Assembly: GCA_018969385.1 (NCBI GenBank)
Contig: JAGWYL010000005.1
Coordinates: 1-46,445 of the forward strand
DNA: 46,445 nucleotides
From: Patescibacteria group bacterium
Lineage (GTDB): Bacteria; Patescibacteriota; Minisyncoccia; Phycocordibacterales; Phycocordibacteraceae
Direction: 5' to 3'
Part shown: positions 15,828 through 23,570 of the stretch, piece after piece
Layout: each line of letters opens with the position of its first letter
Position numbering within the stretch: the stretch's first letter is position 1
Notes under the pieces: generated by a model
What the model was told of the DNA's origin: nothing
Database searches by the model: none
What the model saw: only the letters and a program-made list of their open reading frames with translations
Made by a program: the position numbers and the translations under genes

Positions 15828-17336
15828 TCATGCGAAGCCGGGGAAGAAGTCAGACCTGATGTGGCGGCGGGGAACGCCCATGCCCGCGAGCGTGTCGGTG
15901 AACGCGCTCACCATGCCGTGCGGGCCGGAAATGTAGAAGATGCGTTCGGCGTAATCCGGAATCTTCTTGCGGATAAGTTCCGCGTCCACGCTGCCCGCAT
16001 GCGCGCCCGGTATCGGGCCTTTTTCGTCCGAAAGCGCATAGACGGTGCGGATGCCGAGTTCGTTCTGCGCCTTCTCGAACACGTCTTCATAGGAGACGTC
16101 TTCGGCCTTGCGGTTCGCGTAAAGCATCACGACGGAGCGCGGCTCCTTCTTGTCGACGAGATACTGGATCATGCTCCGGAACGGCGTCACGCCGATGCCG
16201 CCCGCGATGAAGGCGAGCTTCTTCTTCGGGTCGCGGGGCAGCGTGAATTCACCCGCGAGGTGCGACACGGAAATCTTGTCGCCTATCTTCATGGCCGCGA
16301 GCGCGCGCTTGAAGCTGCTCGCCTTCTTGTAGAACTTCACGCCGAGATGCACGTCGCCTTCGGTGGGGGAGGAAGCGATGGTGAAATAGCGGCGATTCCC
16401 GCGGCCGTCCGGCGACGCGTGGGCGAGCGTCCACTCGAGATACTGTCCCGGCGAGAACGCGAACGCGCGGTCGCTCTCGAAGACGAAGTCGTACACGCCG
16501 CTCCCCGTCTCCCGCACCTCCTTGAGCGCGAGCATGAAGCGGCCTTTCGGGCTCGCCGCCCATGAGAAGACGTTGCCGGCGATAAGCGCGAGCTCCGGCG
16601 TGAAGAAGAACCCGAAAAGGCTGAAATTCGGCGAGAACAGGAGGCCGACGAGCGCGCCGTATCCCATGCGCAGCCATCGGTTCGGCGGCGTCGTGAGCGG
16701 CTCCGTGAGCATGACGGACGCGAAGAAGATGAACGGCGTGTGGAGGAAGAGCGTCATGACGCCCGTCAGGGGATTGCCGGACGTGGCGAGGAGCGAGACG
16801 AACGTGACCGCGAAGAACGCGAGCACGAGGTCGAAGCGCTGCACCTTGCGCGTGATGAGGAATCCGCCGACGAGGACGAACGGGAGGAGTATGAGGTTGC
16901 CGCCGACCCACCACGTGGCGGACTGGCTGATGAGGAGCGCGGAGAGCGCAACACCGAACGCGGCCGGATTGAAGACGTGGCGCTTCCCGACCGCGAAGAT
17001 GAACTTCGACGCCATCGCCCACACCGACGCGAATATGAGGAACCCGGTGCCGGCGAGGTTCCCGGGCGCGACGGGCGTGATGATGAGTACGAGGATAAGC
17101 GCCGTGATGTATACGGATTCGACGTTCGCGATGGCGTCGAACGTCCACGCGAACACGCGGTTCGAAAGCCACGAGGCGGCGAGGACGACCGCCGTGGAAT
17201 AGGCGAGCGAAAGCGGCGCGTAGGGAAGCCAGCCGACGGCGCCGAACAGGGCCGCGAGCGCCAAGAGCGCGATGAGGTGGTAGAGCACGAGCCGGTACAT
17301 CGTGATGCCGTTCAGGAAGTTGTCGACGTATTTCAT
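15828..17336 (-). CDS. RnfD/NqrB-like membrane domain fused to FAD/NAD(P) oxidoreductase
   Basis: The first half of this 502-residue protein (about 1-245) is a polytopic membrane domain with about eight helices and an RnfD/NqrB-like look (HVFNPAAFGVALSALL, ATSGNPLTGVMTLF). The second half is a ferredoxin-NADP reductase-type module: a FAD-binding barrel with RRYFTIASSPTEG (about 323-335) and a nucleotide domain with FIAGGIGVTPFRSM (about 380-393), YANRKAEDV and ISGPHGMV. It should move electrons from NAD(P)H through FAD to membrane flavin and out to the FMN protein encoded upstream. ApbE and the FMN-binding protein are on the same strand, separated by a long hairpin at 17352-17435. Confidence 0.85.
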   Translation of the reverse strand: MKYVDNFLNGITMYRLVLYHLIALLALAALFGAVGWLPYAPLSLAYSTAVVLAASWLSNRVFAWTFDAIANVESVYITALILVLIITPVAPGNLAGTGFLIFASVWAMASKFIFAVGKRHVFNPAAFGVALSALLISQSATWWVGGNLILLPFVLVGGFLITRKVQRFDLVLAFFAVTFVSLLATSGNPLTGVMTLFLHTPFIFFASVMLTEPLTTPPNRWLRMGYGALVGLLFSPNFSLFGFFFTPELALIAGNVFSWAASPKGRFMLALKEVRETGSGVYDFVFESDRAFAFSPGQYLEWTLAHASPDGRGNRRYFTIASSPTEGDVHLGVKFYKKASSFKRALAAMKIGDKISVSHLAGEFTLPRDPKKKLAFIAGGIGVTPFRSMIQYLVDKKEPRSVVMLYANRKAEDVSYEDVFEKAQNELGIRTVYALSDEKGPIPGAHAGSVDAELIRKKIPDYAERIFYISGPHGMVSAFTDTLAGMGVPRRHIRSDFFPGFA

Positions 17337-17351
17337 AGGGACTCTCGTTGG

Positions 17352-17435
17352 ACCCGAAGACCTGATGGGCAGGAAGACCGCTCCGGGGCGCTTGCCCGAG
17401 TCTTAGTCTTCCTGCCCATCAGGTCTTCGGGTTCC
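17352..17435 (-). repeat. Long inverted repeat between apbE-like and oxidoreductase genes
   Basis: Arms of about 28 bases (starting GACCCGAAGACCTG) at 17352-17379 and 17407-17435 match with about one mismatch and enclose a 27-base loop. It lies wholly in the gap between the two genes of the flavin cluster. It could be a processing or attenuation hairpin that sets different levels for the two products. It could also be a miniature inverted-repeat element. Confidence 0.7.
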
Positions 17436-17442
17436 CTCGTAC

Positions 17443-18189
17443 TCATGGTATGGCAAGCGCGTTCCATCCGTCCGTCATGGTCGCGACCTTGTCGGGCGTG
17501 ATGCCGTATCCTTCGAATCCTGAAAGGTTGGCGATGAACGCGAGTCCCTTCTTGCCCATCGCGAATGCGGCGGTCGCGAAGCGGTCGGCTTCGAGCACGT
17601 CCGGTCCGACGACGGTGAGGCTCACGAGTTCGTCCGGCGCTTTCCCGGGCGCGTGCGGGTCGTAGATGTGGTTCCCGCGGATATAGTTTCCGGACGTGGC
17701 GACGCCCTGCCCGCGCGGGTAGATGACCTTTACTATCTCGTCGCGCGAAAACGGATTCCGGATTCCCACGCTCCACGGTTCGCCCGCTCGGTTCACGCCC
17801 TGCGACGCGACATCCCCGCCCGCATCGACGAAGAAATTCTCGTGCCCCGCGGCCTTAAGCCGCGACGCCGCTTCTCGTATCGCCCATCCTTTCACGATGC
17901 CGGAAGGGTCGAGCGTGCCGGCGGGCGTCCGTATGTCGAAATAGCCGTCCGTCTCCCGCTTCGTCTTCTCCGCGAGCGCGAAGATGTCGCGCATGTCCTG
18001 CGAGTATTCGCCTGGCGAAAGCTCGCCGCGGTTGATGCGTGAAATCTCGCTGTCCGGCTTATACGTGCTCATGCGCTCGTCGACGCTTTCGAAGAAAGAG
18101 AATACGTCTTCGAGCGTCTCGGCGGTCGCGGACTCGTCCGCGACTTCCACCGTTACGGGCATGCCCATGCTAAGCCTCGTGTCCCGCAT
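17443..18189 (-). CDS. apbE: ApbE-type FAD:protein FMN transferase
   Basis: The 248-residue enzyme transfers FMN from FAD to a Thr or Ser of target proteins, forming a covalent phosphoester. Family signatures are MGMPVTVEV at the start, DERMSTYKPDSEISRIN (about 37-53), DPSGIVKGWAI (about 93-103), FFVDAGGDVASQG (about 119-131), GVATSGNYIRGNHIYDP and the Mg-binding DRFATAAFAMG. No signal peptide or lipobox is obvious at this start, although many ApbE proteins are exported. The FMN-acceptor gene ends three bases upstream, which gives an evident substrate. Confidence 0.9.
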   Translation of the reverse strand: MRDTRLSMGMPVTVEVADESATAETLEDVFSFFESVDERMSTYKPDSEISRINRGELSPGEYSQDMRDIFALAEKTKRETDGYFDIRTPAGTLDPSGIVKGWAIREAASRLKAAGHENFFVDAGGDVASQGVNRAGEPWSVGIRNPFSRDEIVKVIYPRGQGVATSGNYIRGNHIYDPHAPGKAPDELVSLTVVGPDVLEADRFATAAFAMGKKGLAFIANLSGFEGYGITPDKVATMTDGWNALAIP

Positions 18190-18192
18190 GCG

Positions 18193-18732
18193 TCAGGCGT
18201 TCTTCGCTTTCGCGAGCGCATCGGCAAGAGACTGCTGGAACGCCATGCTCGTGTCGGTGGCGCCCGAAACGATGTTCACGTTCGCGCTCTGCGCGGCGAG
18301 CGCTTCCTGCGTGAGATACGGCATCGCCTGGCTGTTGATGTAGCGGGACGTGCTGCGGTCACTCGGGTACTGGAGGAACGTGACGTTCGAAATCTTGCCG
18401 CCCGAGACGTTCACCTCGACCTGGACGTATCCGTAGTACGCGTCCGCGACGCTCCCGGTGTAGGTGCCGTCCGCATAGAGACCCTTCGGCTTCGGCGCGG
18501 GAACGGGAGCCGGAGCGGGCGCTGGCGCGGGTGCCGGCTTCGTGGAAGGAGGCGGCGTGCTCGCGCTCGCCGTGTTCGCGGGCGCTGGCGCGGGACTCGT
18601 GCCGGAGGTTACGGGAGCCGCCGGCGAAGAAGTGACCGCGACGGACACGGGCGCGGCGTTCCCCGCGTTCTGCGAGAACGCGTAGACGACGGAAAAGAAT
18701 AAGACGATAGCGGAAAGGATGGCTTTCTTCAT
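18193..18732 (-). CDS. Secreted FMN-binding domain protein (flavinylation target)
   Basis: The 179-residue protein has a signal peptide (MKKAILSAIVLFFSVVYAFS), a long Pro/Ala/Thr-rich linker to about residue 85 and a C-terminal FMN-binding domain (PF04205 type, as in RnfG/NqrC). The domain begins with DGTYTGSVADAYYGYVQVEV and ends with the flavinylation motif VSGATDTSMAF, whose threonine (about 160) should carry covalent FMN. A single domain suggests a one-flavin carrier on a flexible tether outside the membrane. ApbE follows after three bases. The start at 18732 replaces an open frame back to 18834 because the signal peptide begins there. Confidence 0.87.
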   Translation of the reverse strand: MKKAILSAIVLFFSVVYAFSQNAGNAAPVSVAVTSSPAAPVTSGTSPAPAPANTASASTPPPSTKPAPAPAPAPAPVPAPKPKGLYADGTYTGSVADAYYGYVQVEVNVSGGKISNVTFLQYPSDRSTSRYINSQAMPYLTQEALAAQSANVNIVSGATDTSMAFQQSLADALAKAKNA

Positions 18733-18787
18733 GTTCGGGTATGTATCAGATAGTACACGCCTAGGGGCGCTTTCTTTCACCCGCGCC

Positions 18788-19486
18788 TTAGAGCGGGTGG
18801 ATACCGTAGGCGCGTACCGTGCCGCTCGCCGCATCGCCCGCTACGTAGAGCCGCTCGCCGACGTGAAGGGAAGCGGCGTCGAATCCGGACGGAGGAGTGA
18901 CGGTGTACGTCCGTTCATCGGCGTCGGTGTCGCGGTCGTTACAGGCGAGGGAGAATCCGTCCGTGCCGATGGCGGTAACGGTGCCGCGGAATACGCCGCG
19001 GTCTTCCTGCGGCGCGCGCAGCGCCTCGTAGAGCTCTCCGACGAACGGGAGTTCGCCGCGGTCCGCGCGTTCCTGGAGGAGCGGATGGAGCGGCGTGAGC
19101 GAGACGATGAAGCCGAGGGCGAACGAAGCGGCCAGTATGGCTGCGAACGCGAAAAGGAGCGGCGAGCGGTAGCCGAGGCGGAAGCGGCGCAGCTGAAGGC
19201 CGATGAGCGCGACGAAGACGGCGACCAGGATGAGTCCGGTCCAGGGGATGAAGCCGAGGAACGTCGAGACGCCCCGTCCGCCGAAGCCGAGCAGGAGCCA
19301 TTCGCCGCTTTCATGCACGCTCCAGAACCCGAAGGATGCGATGAGCGCGATGAGCGCGAGCGCGAGCGCGATGAGCGCGATGGCGCCCGCGACGCGCACG
19401 GCGAAATACGCGCGCGAATGCATCGCGACCTGGCCGCTTCGTATCCGTTCGAGCACGTTCTTCTTGATGTCTTCGGGGTTGTTCAT
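18788..19486 (-). CDS. Membrane protein coupled to ECF sigma factor (possible anti-sigma)
   Basis: The 232-residue product starts with a short polar segment MNNPEDIKKNVLERIRSGQ. Four hydrophobic segments follow (about 30-52, 63-72, 80-97, 105-127), then a soluble C-terminal domain with a beta-rich OB-like pattern (FRGTVTAIGTDGFSLAC, YTVTPPSG, VGERLYVAGD). Its start overlaps the sigma factor stop by four bases. That position and the cytosolic N-terminus suggest an anti-sigma function, but no zinc-binding anti-sigma motif is seen, so this is inference from context. The FMN-binding gene follows on the same strand 55 bases away. Confidence 0.6.
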   Translation of the reverse strand: MNNPEDIKKNVLERIRSGQVAMHSRAYFAVRVAGAIALIALALALIALIASFGFWSVHESGEWLLLGFGGRGVSTFLGFIPWTGLILVAVFVALIGLQLRRFRLGYRSPLLFAFAAILAASFALGFIVSLTPLHPLLQERADRGELPFVGELYEALRAPQEDRGVFRGTVTAIGTDGFSLACNDRDTDADERTYTVTPPSGFDAASLHVGERLYVAGDAASGTVRAYGIHPL

Positions 19487-20061
19487 GGGGTGAGGTGCGA
19501 ATCATGCGCGGGGTCGGCTTCGAGGTGCTTCTTGAGCGCCTCGCGCGCGCGTTTCAAGCGGACGCCGACCGTACCGGTCGGGACATGCAGCACGTCCGCT
19601 ATCTCCCGATACTCGAGTTCCTCCAGATAGTAGAGCGCGATGATTTCGCGGTATGCGGGAGAGAGCTTGCCGATGCCGCGTTCGACGACGCGCCGCATCT
19701 CTTCGCGCTCCGCCGCCGATTCCGTATCGTCGGCGCTGTGCGCCACGATGGCGTCGAGGTCGAGGAAGACGAGCGGATCGCGGTCCTTCTTCCGGAGCGC
19801 GTTCACGAACGCGTTGTGCGCGATGCGGTATATCCAGGGCGACCACCGGCGGGTCGTGTCGAAATCCATGATGTTCCGGTACGCCTTGATGAACACCTCC
19901 TGCACGACGTCCTCGATGGAATCCTCGGTTCCAAGGAACCGCCTGCCGTAGCGCATGAGCTTCGGCTGGTACCTATCCATGAGTACCCCGAATGCGTCCT
20001 GATTATTTCCCTGGACCAGTGCCGCAAGCTCTTCGTCCGTCCGGGTGTCCGCGCCTTCCAT
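19483..20061 (-). CDS. ECF-type RNA polymerase sigma factor
   Basis: The 192-residue protein has sigma region 2 (DRYQPKLMRYGRRFLG to DVVQEVFIKAYRN, about 30-65) and region 4 (LSPAYREIIALYYLEELEYREIADVL with the helix-turn-helix VPTGTVGVRLKRAREAL, about 130-175), with no region 3, as in group 4 sigma factors. It is the first gene of a minus-strand run with the membrane protein and the flavin cluster, so it may control them. TATACT lies six bases before the ATG, so its own promoter looks like the housekeeping type of this genome. Confidence 0.9.
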   Translation of the reverse strand: MEGADTRTDEELAALVQGNNQDAFGVLMDRYQPKLMRYGRRFLGTEDSIEDVVQEVFIKAYRNIMDFDTTRRWSPWIYRIAHNAFVNALRKKDRDPLVFLDLDAIVAHSADDTESAAEREEMRRVVERGIGKLSPAYREIIALYYLEELEYREIADVLHVPTGTVGVRLKRAREALKKHLEADPAHDSHLTP

Positions 20062-20147
20062 AGGCGGAGTATACCGCGCGCCGGCGAAGCGGGTTTCCGG
20101 ACATGCGGTATTCCAAATGAACGCGGTGCACGGTATGCTGGTGCGTA

Positions 20148-20852
20148 ATGCAAGCAGTCATCCTTGCCGCGGGCGAAGGGAAACGCATGCGCCCCCTGAC
20201 CCTCACGCGCCCGAAGCCGATGGTGGAGGTTGCGGGGAAGCCGCTCCTCGCGCACATCATCGACGCGCTGCCGCCGGAGATAGACGAGGTAATCCTCGTC
20301 ATCGGCTACAAGCGGGAAGCGATACGCGAATATTTCGGGAACGAGTACGGCGGCCGCCGCATCACGTACGTGGAGCAGACGGAGCCGCTCGGCACCGGCC
20401 ATGCGCTCCATCTTGCGCGTCCCCATATCCGCGGACGGTTCCTGTTCATGTTCGCGGACGACCTGCATGGGCCGGAAGACCTCGCGGAGGCGCTGCGCCA
20501 TCCGCTCGCCATCCTCGCGACGAGGCACGAGGACCCGAAACGTTTCGGCGTCATCGAGGTGAGCGAAGACGGCCGTCTCATCGGCATAGAGGAGAAGCCC
20601 GCCGAACCGCGTTCGAACCTCGTCTCCACGGGCGCGATGGTGCTCGACGAGCGCATCTTCGGCTACGAGCTTGAGCGCCATGAGAACGGCGAATACTACC
20701 TCACGAGCCCCCTGGCGCGTCTTGCCGAAGAGCATCCGGTCATGGTGGTGGAGCAGGGGTTCTGGGTGCCGCTCGCGTACCCTGAAGACGTGGAGGCGGC
20801 TGAGCGCATCCTCGCGGAACGCGCCGCCGTTGAAGGTTCGTCCGCCGCATAG
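20148..20852 (+). CDS. Nucleotidyltransferase (sugar-1-phosphate type)
   Basis: The 234-residue protein has the nucleotidyltransferase signature LAAGEGKRMRPLTLTRPKPM at about 6-25, GKPLLAHIIDAL at 30-41, a metal-binding FADD at about 104 and VIEVSEDGRLIGIEEKP at about 141-157. Such enzymes make NDP-sugars from a sugar-1-phosphate and an NTP. Length and sequence resemble glucose-1-phosphate thymidylyl- or uridylyltransferases, but the exact sugar cannot be told. TATGCT lies eight bases before the ATG. It is divergent from the sigma operon and precedes tRNA-Met. Confidence 0.85.
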   Translation: MQAVILAAGEGKRMRPLTLTRPKPMVEVAGKPLLAHIIDALPPEIDEVILVIGYKREAIREYFGNEYGGRRITYVEQTEPLGTGHALHLARPHIRGRFLFMFADDLHGPEDLAEALRHPLAILATRHEDPKRFGVIEVSEDGRLIGIEEKPAEPRSNLVSTGAMVLDERIFGYELERHENGEYYLTSPLARLAEEHPVMVVEQGFWVPLAYPEDVEAAERILAERAAVEGSSAA

Positions 20853-20865
20853 TATTGTCGGGTGA

Positions 20866-20939
20866 CGCTGGGATAGCTCAGGTAGTTAGAGCATGGGACT
20901 CATAAACCCAAGGTCGGAGGTGCAAGTCCTCCTCCCAGC
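20866..20939 (+). tRNA. tRNA-Met(CAU)
   Basis: The acceptor stem GCTGGGA/TCCCAGC, D-arm GCTC/GAGC, anticodon loop CTCATAA and T-stem GGAGG/CCTCC all form, with one A-A mismatch at the top of the anticodon stem. G1-C72 pairing argues against the initiator. A CAU anticodon could also be tRNA-Ile2 read with lysidine. CCA is not encoded. Confidence 0.88.
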
Positions 20940-20952
20940 ACACGATTTTCTA

Positions 20953-20999
20953 CGAGGACGGCGCGCTCCATAAAACATGGAGCGCGCCGTCCTCATTGT
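20953..20999 (+). terminator. Intrinsic terminator after tRNA-Met
   Basis: A perfect 18-bp stem starting GAGGACGGCGCG closes on AAAAC and is followed by ATTGTCTTTTTT. It isolates the tRNA from the endonuclease gene. Confidence 0.88.
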
Positions 21000-21038
21000 C
21001 TTTTTTGGGTAGAGTAATGTCCTGTTACACTGTACATA

Positions 21039-21728
21039 GTGCCGATAGCTCGAACGCTCAATCAGGATTTCTTCAAGAAGTGGACGCCGGAGATGGCGTA
21101 CGTCCTTGGCTATTTTGCTGCGGACGGTTCGATGATTCGCCACCAAAATAGAGGTTGCTTCATTGAGTTTACTTCAACGGACAAATCCTTGCTCGCCACT
21201 TTGCGGCACGTAGCGGGCGCGGGACAACGCATAGCGACTCGGAAACGTCGGAGTCGTAACTGGCAAGAGCAATATCGCATCCAAATTGGATCGAAAGAAT
21301 GGTTCACCGACCTGACCAAACTCGGCTTCGCTCCCGCCAAAAGCACAATACTTACATTTCCCTCCGCACCCAATGCGTACTTAGCGCATTTCGTACGGGG
21401 CTATTTCGATGGTGATGGCTGCGTGTACTTCAGGAAGCTGCAATACGCAGACCGCACTCGCAAGAGATGGGTGCTTATGTCGCTGTTTACGAGCGGTTCG
21501 CGAGACTTCCTGGAATCATTATGGATAGTACTTAAGACGAATGGCGTTAGTGGCGGCACGATTCAACCGAAAACAAGGGGATTTGAACTGAAATTCAGCC
21601 ACCGGGACAGCCTTGCACTCTACCGCTTCATGTATGATACTGCCTCTGCTACAGAGCCGTATCTCCCACGGAAGCGCACGCTTTTCCGGAAAGCGATACG
21701 GACCCTGTATCCGGAACTGCGGGGGTAG
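21039..21728 (+). CDS. LAGLIDADG homing endonuclease, free-standing
   Basis: The 229-residue protein carries two LAGLIDADG motifs, MAYVLGYFAADGSM at about 19-32 and LAHFVRGYFDGDGCVYF at about 112-128. Each acidic residue provides a catalytic metal ligand, and the fold is that of a single-chain homing endonuclease. The start is GTG at 21039, with TACACT seven bases before it. The base composition is visibly poorer in GC than the neighbours, consistent with transfer. The last three codons and the stop TAG lie inside tRNA-Asp, a ten-base overlap, so the element abuts the tRNA exactly. Confidence 0.87.
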   Translation: MPIARTLNQDFFKKWTPEMAYVLGYFAADGSMIRHQNRGCFIEFTSTDKSLLATLRHVAGAGQRIATRKRRSRNWQEQYRIQIGSKEWFTDLTKLGFAPAKSTILTFPSAPNAYLAHFVRGYFDGDGCVYFRKLQYADRTRKRWVLMSLFTSGSRDFLESLWIVLKTNGVSGGTIQPKTRGFELKFSHRDSLALYRFMYDTASATEPYLPRKRTLFRKAIRTLYPELRG

Positions 21729-21793
21729 CTCAATTTGGTTAGAGCGTCGGCTTGTCACGCCGAAGGTTGCGGGTTCAAGTCCCGTCCCTCGCG
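21719..21793 (+). tRNA. tRNA-Asp(GUC)
   Basis: The acceptor stem GCGGGGG/CCCTCGC (one G-T pair), D-arm GCTC/GAGC, anticodon stem TCGGC/GCCGA with loop TTGTCAC, and T-loop TTCAAGT are clear. The discriminator is G. CCA is not encoded. Its 5' ten bases double as the end of the homing endonuclease gene. Confidence 0.92.
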
Positions 21794-21798
21794 CAGCA

Positions 21799-21829
21799 GC
21801 AGAATCCCAGCCGAGAGCTGGGATTCTGC
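21799..21829 (+). terminator. Hairpin after tRNA-Asp
   Basis: GCAGAATCCCAG and CTGGGATTCTGC form a perfect 12-bp stem with a seven-base loop, six bases after the tRNA. There is no T-tract, so it may be a processing or weak termination hairpin. Confidence 0.6.
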
Positions 21830-21891
21830 ATTATGAGCGTGAGCGCGAAGCGACGCTTCGCGAAGGCTTCAGGCGCGTGTCGCAGCGTCGT

Positions 21892-22344
21892 TTAGTGATG
21901 CTGGTGATAGCGATGCGGGTTACGCGCAATGAAGTAGCGATTTACCGGAACGGTGATGATGAAGGCCGCGATGAGTGAAGCGAACAACTTATACCAGTAG
22001 ATCGGGTTGCCCAGATATGCGCCCATCGCTCCTGGGATGAGAAGTAAGAATGCGCTGTCAACGGTCTCCATGGAGATGATCGACACCGTGTCCGTCGCGA
22101 AAGCCGCTTTCGCGGCGCTAGCCCAAGACATACCCTTGCGTCGCATCGACGAGGAGGTGAGCAGGTACCCGAACAGGAACGCGAGCGGTATCGAGAAGGC
22201 TACCTTCGCCACGACCGCCCATCCGAGCAGCGTAGTTACGGACATGCCGAGTACCTCGCCTATCGAGCAACCGAGGAGGCAGTGGAGCGTGTGGCGAATG
22301 GCCGCGCGGGTATGGTCGTCGAGGCGGGAAAATAGGTCATTCAT
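21892..22344 (-). CDS. DUF4396 membrane protein
   Basis: The 150-residue product shows the DUF4396 signature AIRHTLHCLLGCSIGEVLGM at about 14-33, with the CLLGC cysteine pair at the membrane edge. Two helix pairs follow, and the C-terminal helix ends in a His-rich HRYHQHH tail. Function is not established, but the family often appears with metal-resistance genes. Its start overlaps the end of the upstream His-rich gene by eight bases, so it is the last gene of the repressor-led operon 23508-21892. The ATG at 22344 fits the family start better than the frame opening at 22407. Confidence 0.8.
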   Translation of the reverse strand: MNDLFSRLDDHTRAAIRHTLHCLLGCSIGEVLGMSVTTLLGWAVVAKVAFSIPLAFLFGYLLTSSSMRRKGMSWASAAKAAFATDTVSIISMETVDSAFLLLIPGAMGAYLGNPIYWYKLFASLIAAFIITVPVNRYFIARNPHRYHQHH

Positions 22345-22825
22345 AGCGAAGGACGATAGTGTCGCCGTCGCGCATGACGTACGAGCCGTATGCCGTGGAT
22401 GTCGCACTATTTATGGTCATGATCATGTTCGAACCGAACGAGTCCATGGGGTGACCCCACTCATCGAAGACACGATGCAGTTCTAAGTCGCTCTCGTGTA
22501 CGACGCCCGGGAACTCCATGTGGATGCGACCCGTGTCGTCATGCGTGTGAATCGGCATCTCGGACGCGCCGAGTCCGATTCCAGCGGGAACGGGAATCGT
22601 GGTCGTGCCGACTTCGATGGTGAGCATCGCGTGCCAATGGAGGCCGTGCGTGGTCACGAGAGCCGGGTTTCCGGAAGGTGCGAAGGCAGCCCATCCCAAG
22701 AGTCCGGCTATGAGAAGCGCGGTGACGGTCCAAAAGCGTCGCAGGTACATACCCGCAGAGCCGTGCCCGCCGTGCTCGTGTCCCGCTTTCCCAAGCGTAT
22801 GGTGGTCGTGCCCGGGGTGATTCAT
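22337..22825 (-). CDS. Membrane-anchored histidine-rich protein
   Basis: The 162-residue protein begins with a His-rich cytosolic end (MNHPGHDHHTLGKAGHEHGG), then one membrane helix (about 32-50), then an external domain. That domain has a HWHAMLTIEV strand, PVPAGIGLG, HTHDDTGRIHMEFPG (about 91-105) and a C-terminal YVMRDGDTIVLRYE. The HTHD and HWHA clusters would suit a copper- or other metal-binding site; that is inference from composition and from the adjacent CsoR/RcnR-type repressor. I know the external domain only as an uncharacterised one found in archaea and Patescibacteria. Confidence 0.7.
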   Translation of the reverse strand: MNHPGHDHHTLGKAGHEHGGHGSAGMYLRRFWTVTALLIAGLLGWAAFAPSGNPALVTTHGLHWHAMLTIEVGTTTIPVPAGIGLGASEMPIHTHDDTGRIHMEFPGVVHESDLELHRVFDEWGHPMDSFGSNMIMTINSATSTAYGSYVMRDGDTIVLRYE

Positions 22826-22835
22826 CGTGAAGAGG

Positions 22836-23225
22836 TTACGCCGCAAGGCTGGCGATGACGCGCTGCAGCTTTTCTTCGGCTTCGGCGGCAACGGACGCGA
22901 GCGCCGTATCGTCGAGCATGCTCATGGCGGCGGTCGGCCGTATGGCTTCAATGACGACGCGGTCGCCTTCCTCATAGACGATGACGTTGCAGGGCAGGAA
23001 GAGGCCGATGTCTTTCCGCGCCGAGAGCGCGCGGTGAGCAAGTCCCGGATTGCATGCGCCGAGGATGACGTACGGCGCATAGTCCGCGCCCATCTTCTCT
23101 TTCATGGCGGCTTGCACGTCTATTTCGGCGAGCACGCCGAACCCTTCTCTGGCGAGCGCCGCCTTCGTCGCGGCGAGCGCTTCGGGGAAACTCTTGGCGA
23201 GTCGTACCGTGTATGAGATTTCCAT
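22836..23225 (-). CDS. DUF302 family protein
   Basis: The 129-residue protein is a full DUF302 domain: SFPEALAATKAALAREGFGVLAEIDV at about 12-37, the central YVILGACNPGLAHRALSARKDIGLFLPCNVIVYE at about 52-85 and a charged C-terminal helix. Its two cysteines, in GACNP and LPCNV, are positions conserved in the family. DUF302 proteins are common beside metal-efflux and sulphur genes, but their activity is unknown. It lies 13 bases after the repressor gene and ten bases before the His-rich gene, as part of one operon. Confidence 0.87.
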   Translation of the reverse strand: MEISYTVRLAKSFPEALAATKAALAREGFGVLAEIDVQAAMKEKMGADYAPYVILGACNPGLAHRALSARKDIGLFLPCNVIVYEEGDRVVIEAIRPTAAMSMLDDTALASVAAEAEEKLQRVIASLAA

Positions 23226-23238
23226 GATGTTGTGTCGG

Positions 23239-23508
23239 TTATTTCTTCTTAGAGACCTTGTATACCGCCAGGATTTCGCTGATGGCTTTCTTCTGCGCTC
23301 CGCTCCTCATCTGCTCGACGACGTGCGTCGCGAGATGGTTTTCGAGAAGCGCGTCCTCGACCGCCGAGAGCGCCTGCCGTATCGCGGACGCCTGCGTGAT
23401 GACGTCGATGCAATACGCGCCGTTCTCGACCATCTTCTCGAGTCCGCGCACCTGTCCCTCGACGGTTTTCAACCTGCGCACCACTTTCCGCTTGACGTCA
23501 GGTTTCAT
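23239..23508 (-). CDS. CsoR/RcnR-family metal-sensing repressor
   Basis: The 89-residue all-helical protein has the family pattern RRLKTVEGQVRGLEKMVENGAYC and a second helix with NHLATHV. The ligand positions that define the family are Cys33, His58 and His62. CsoR (copper) has Cys-His-Cys at these places, while RcnR (nickel/cobalt) has Cys-His-His plus an N-terminal His. This protein has Cys-His-His but Pro at position 3, so its metal is uncertain. TATTAT lies six bases before the ATG and a G/C-tract operator abuts it at 23518-23535, giving clear autoregulation. Confidence 0.9.
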   Translation of the reverse strand: MKPDVKRKVVRRLKTVEGQVRGLEKMVENGAYCIDVITQASAIRQALSAVEDALLENHLATHVVEQMRSGAQKKAISEILAVYKVSKKK

Positions 23509-23517
23509 GGGTCCATA

Positions 23518-23535
23518 ATACCCCCAGGGGGTCTT
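23518..23535. promoter_or_regulatory. CsoR/RcnR-type operator
   Basis: ATACCCCCAGGGGGTCTT is an inverted G/C-tract of the kind bound by CsoR and RcnR tetramers. It directly adjoins the -10 of the repressor gene and lies 35 bases before the divergent Met-rich protein gene, so one site can control both sides. Confidence 0.78.
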
Positions 23536-23570
23536 AGGTCAAGAACGCGTATCCGCATAACTTCCTTCGC

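Noticed and set aside
20866-20939. Initiator tRNA-Met
   Set aside because: Position 1-72 is a normal G-C pair and the anticodon stem lacks the three consecutive G-C pairs of initiators; elongator Met or Ile2 fits better.
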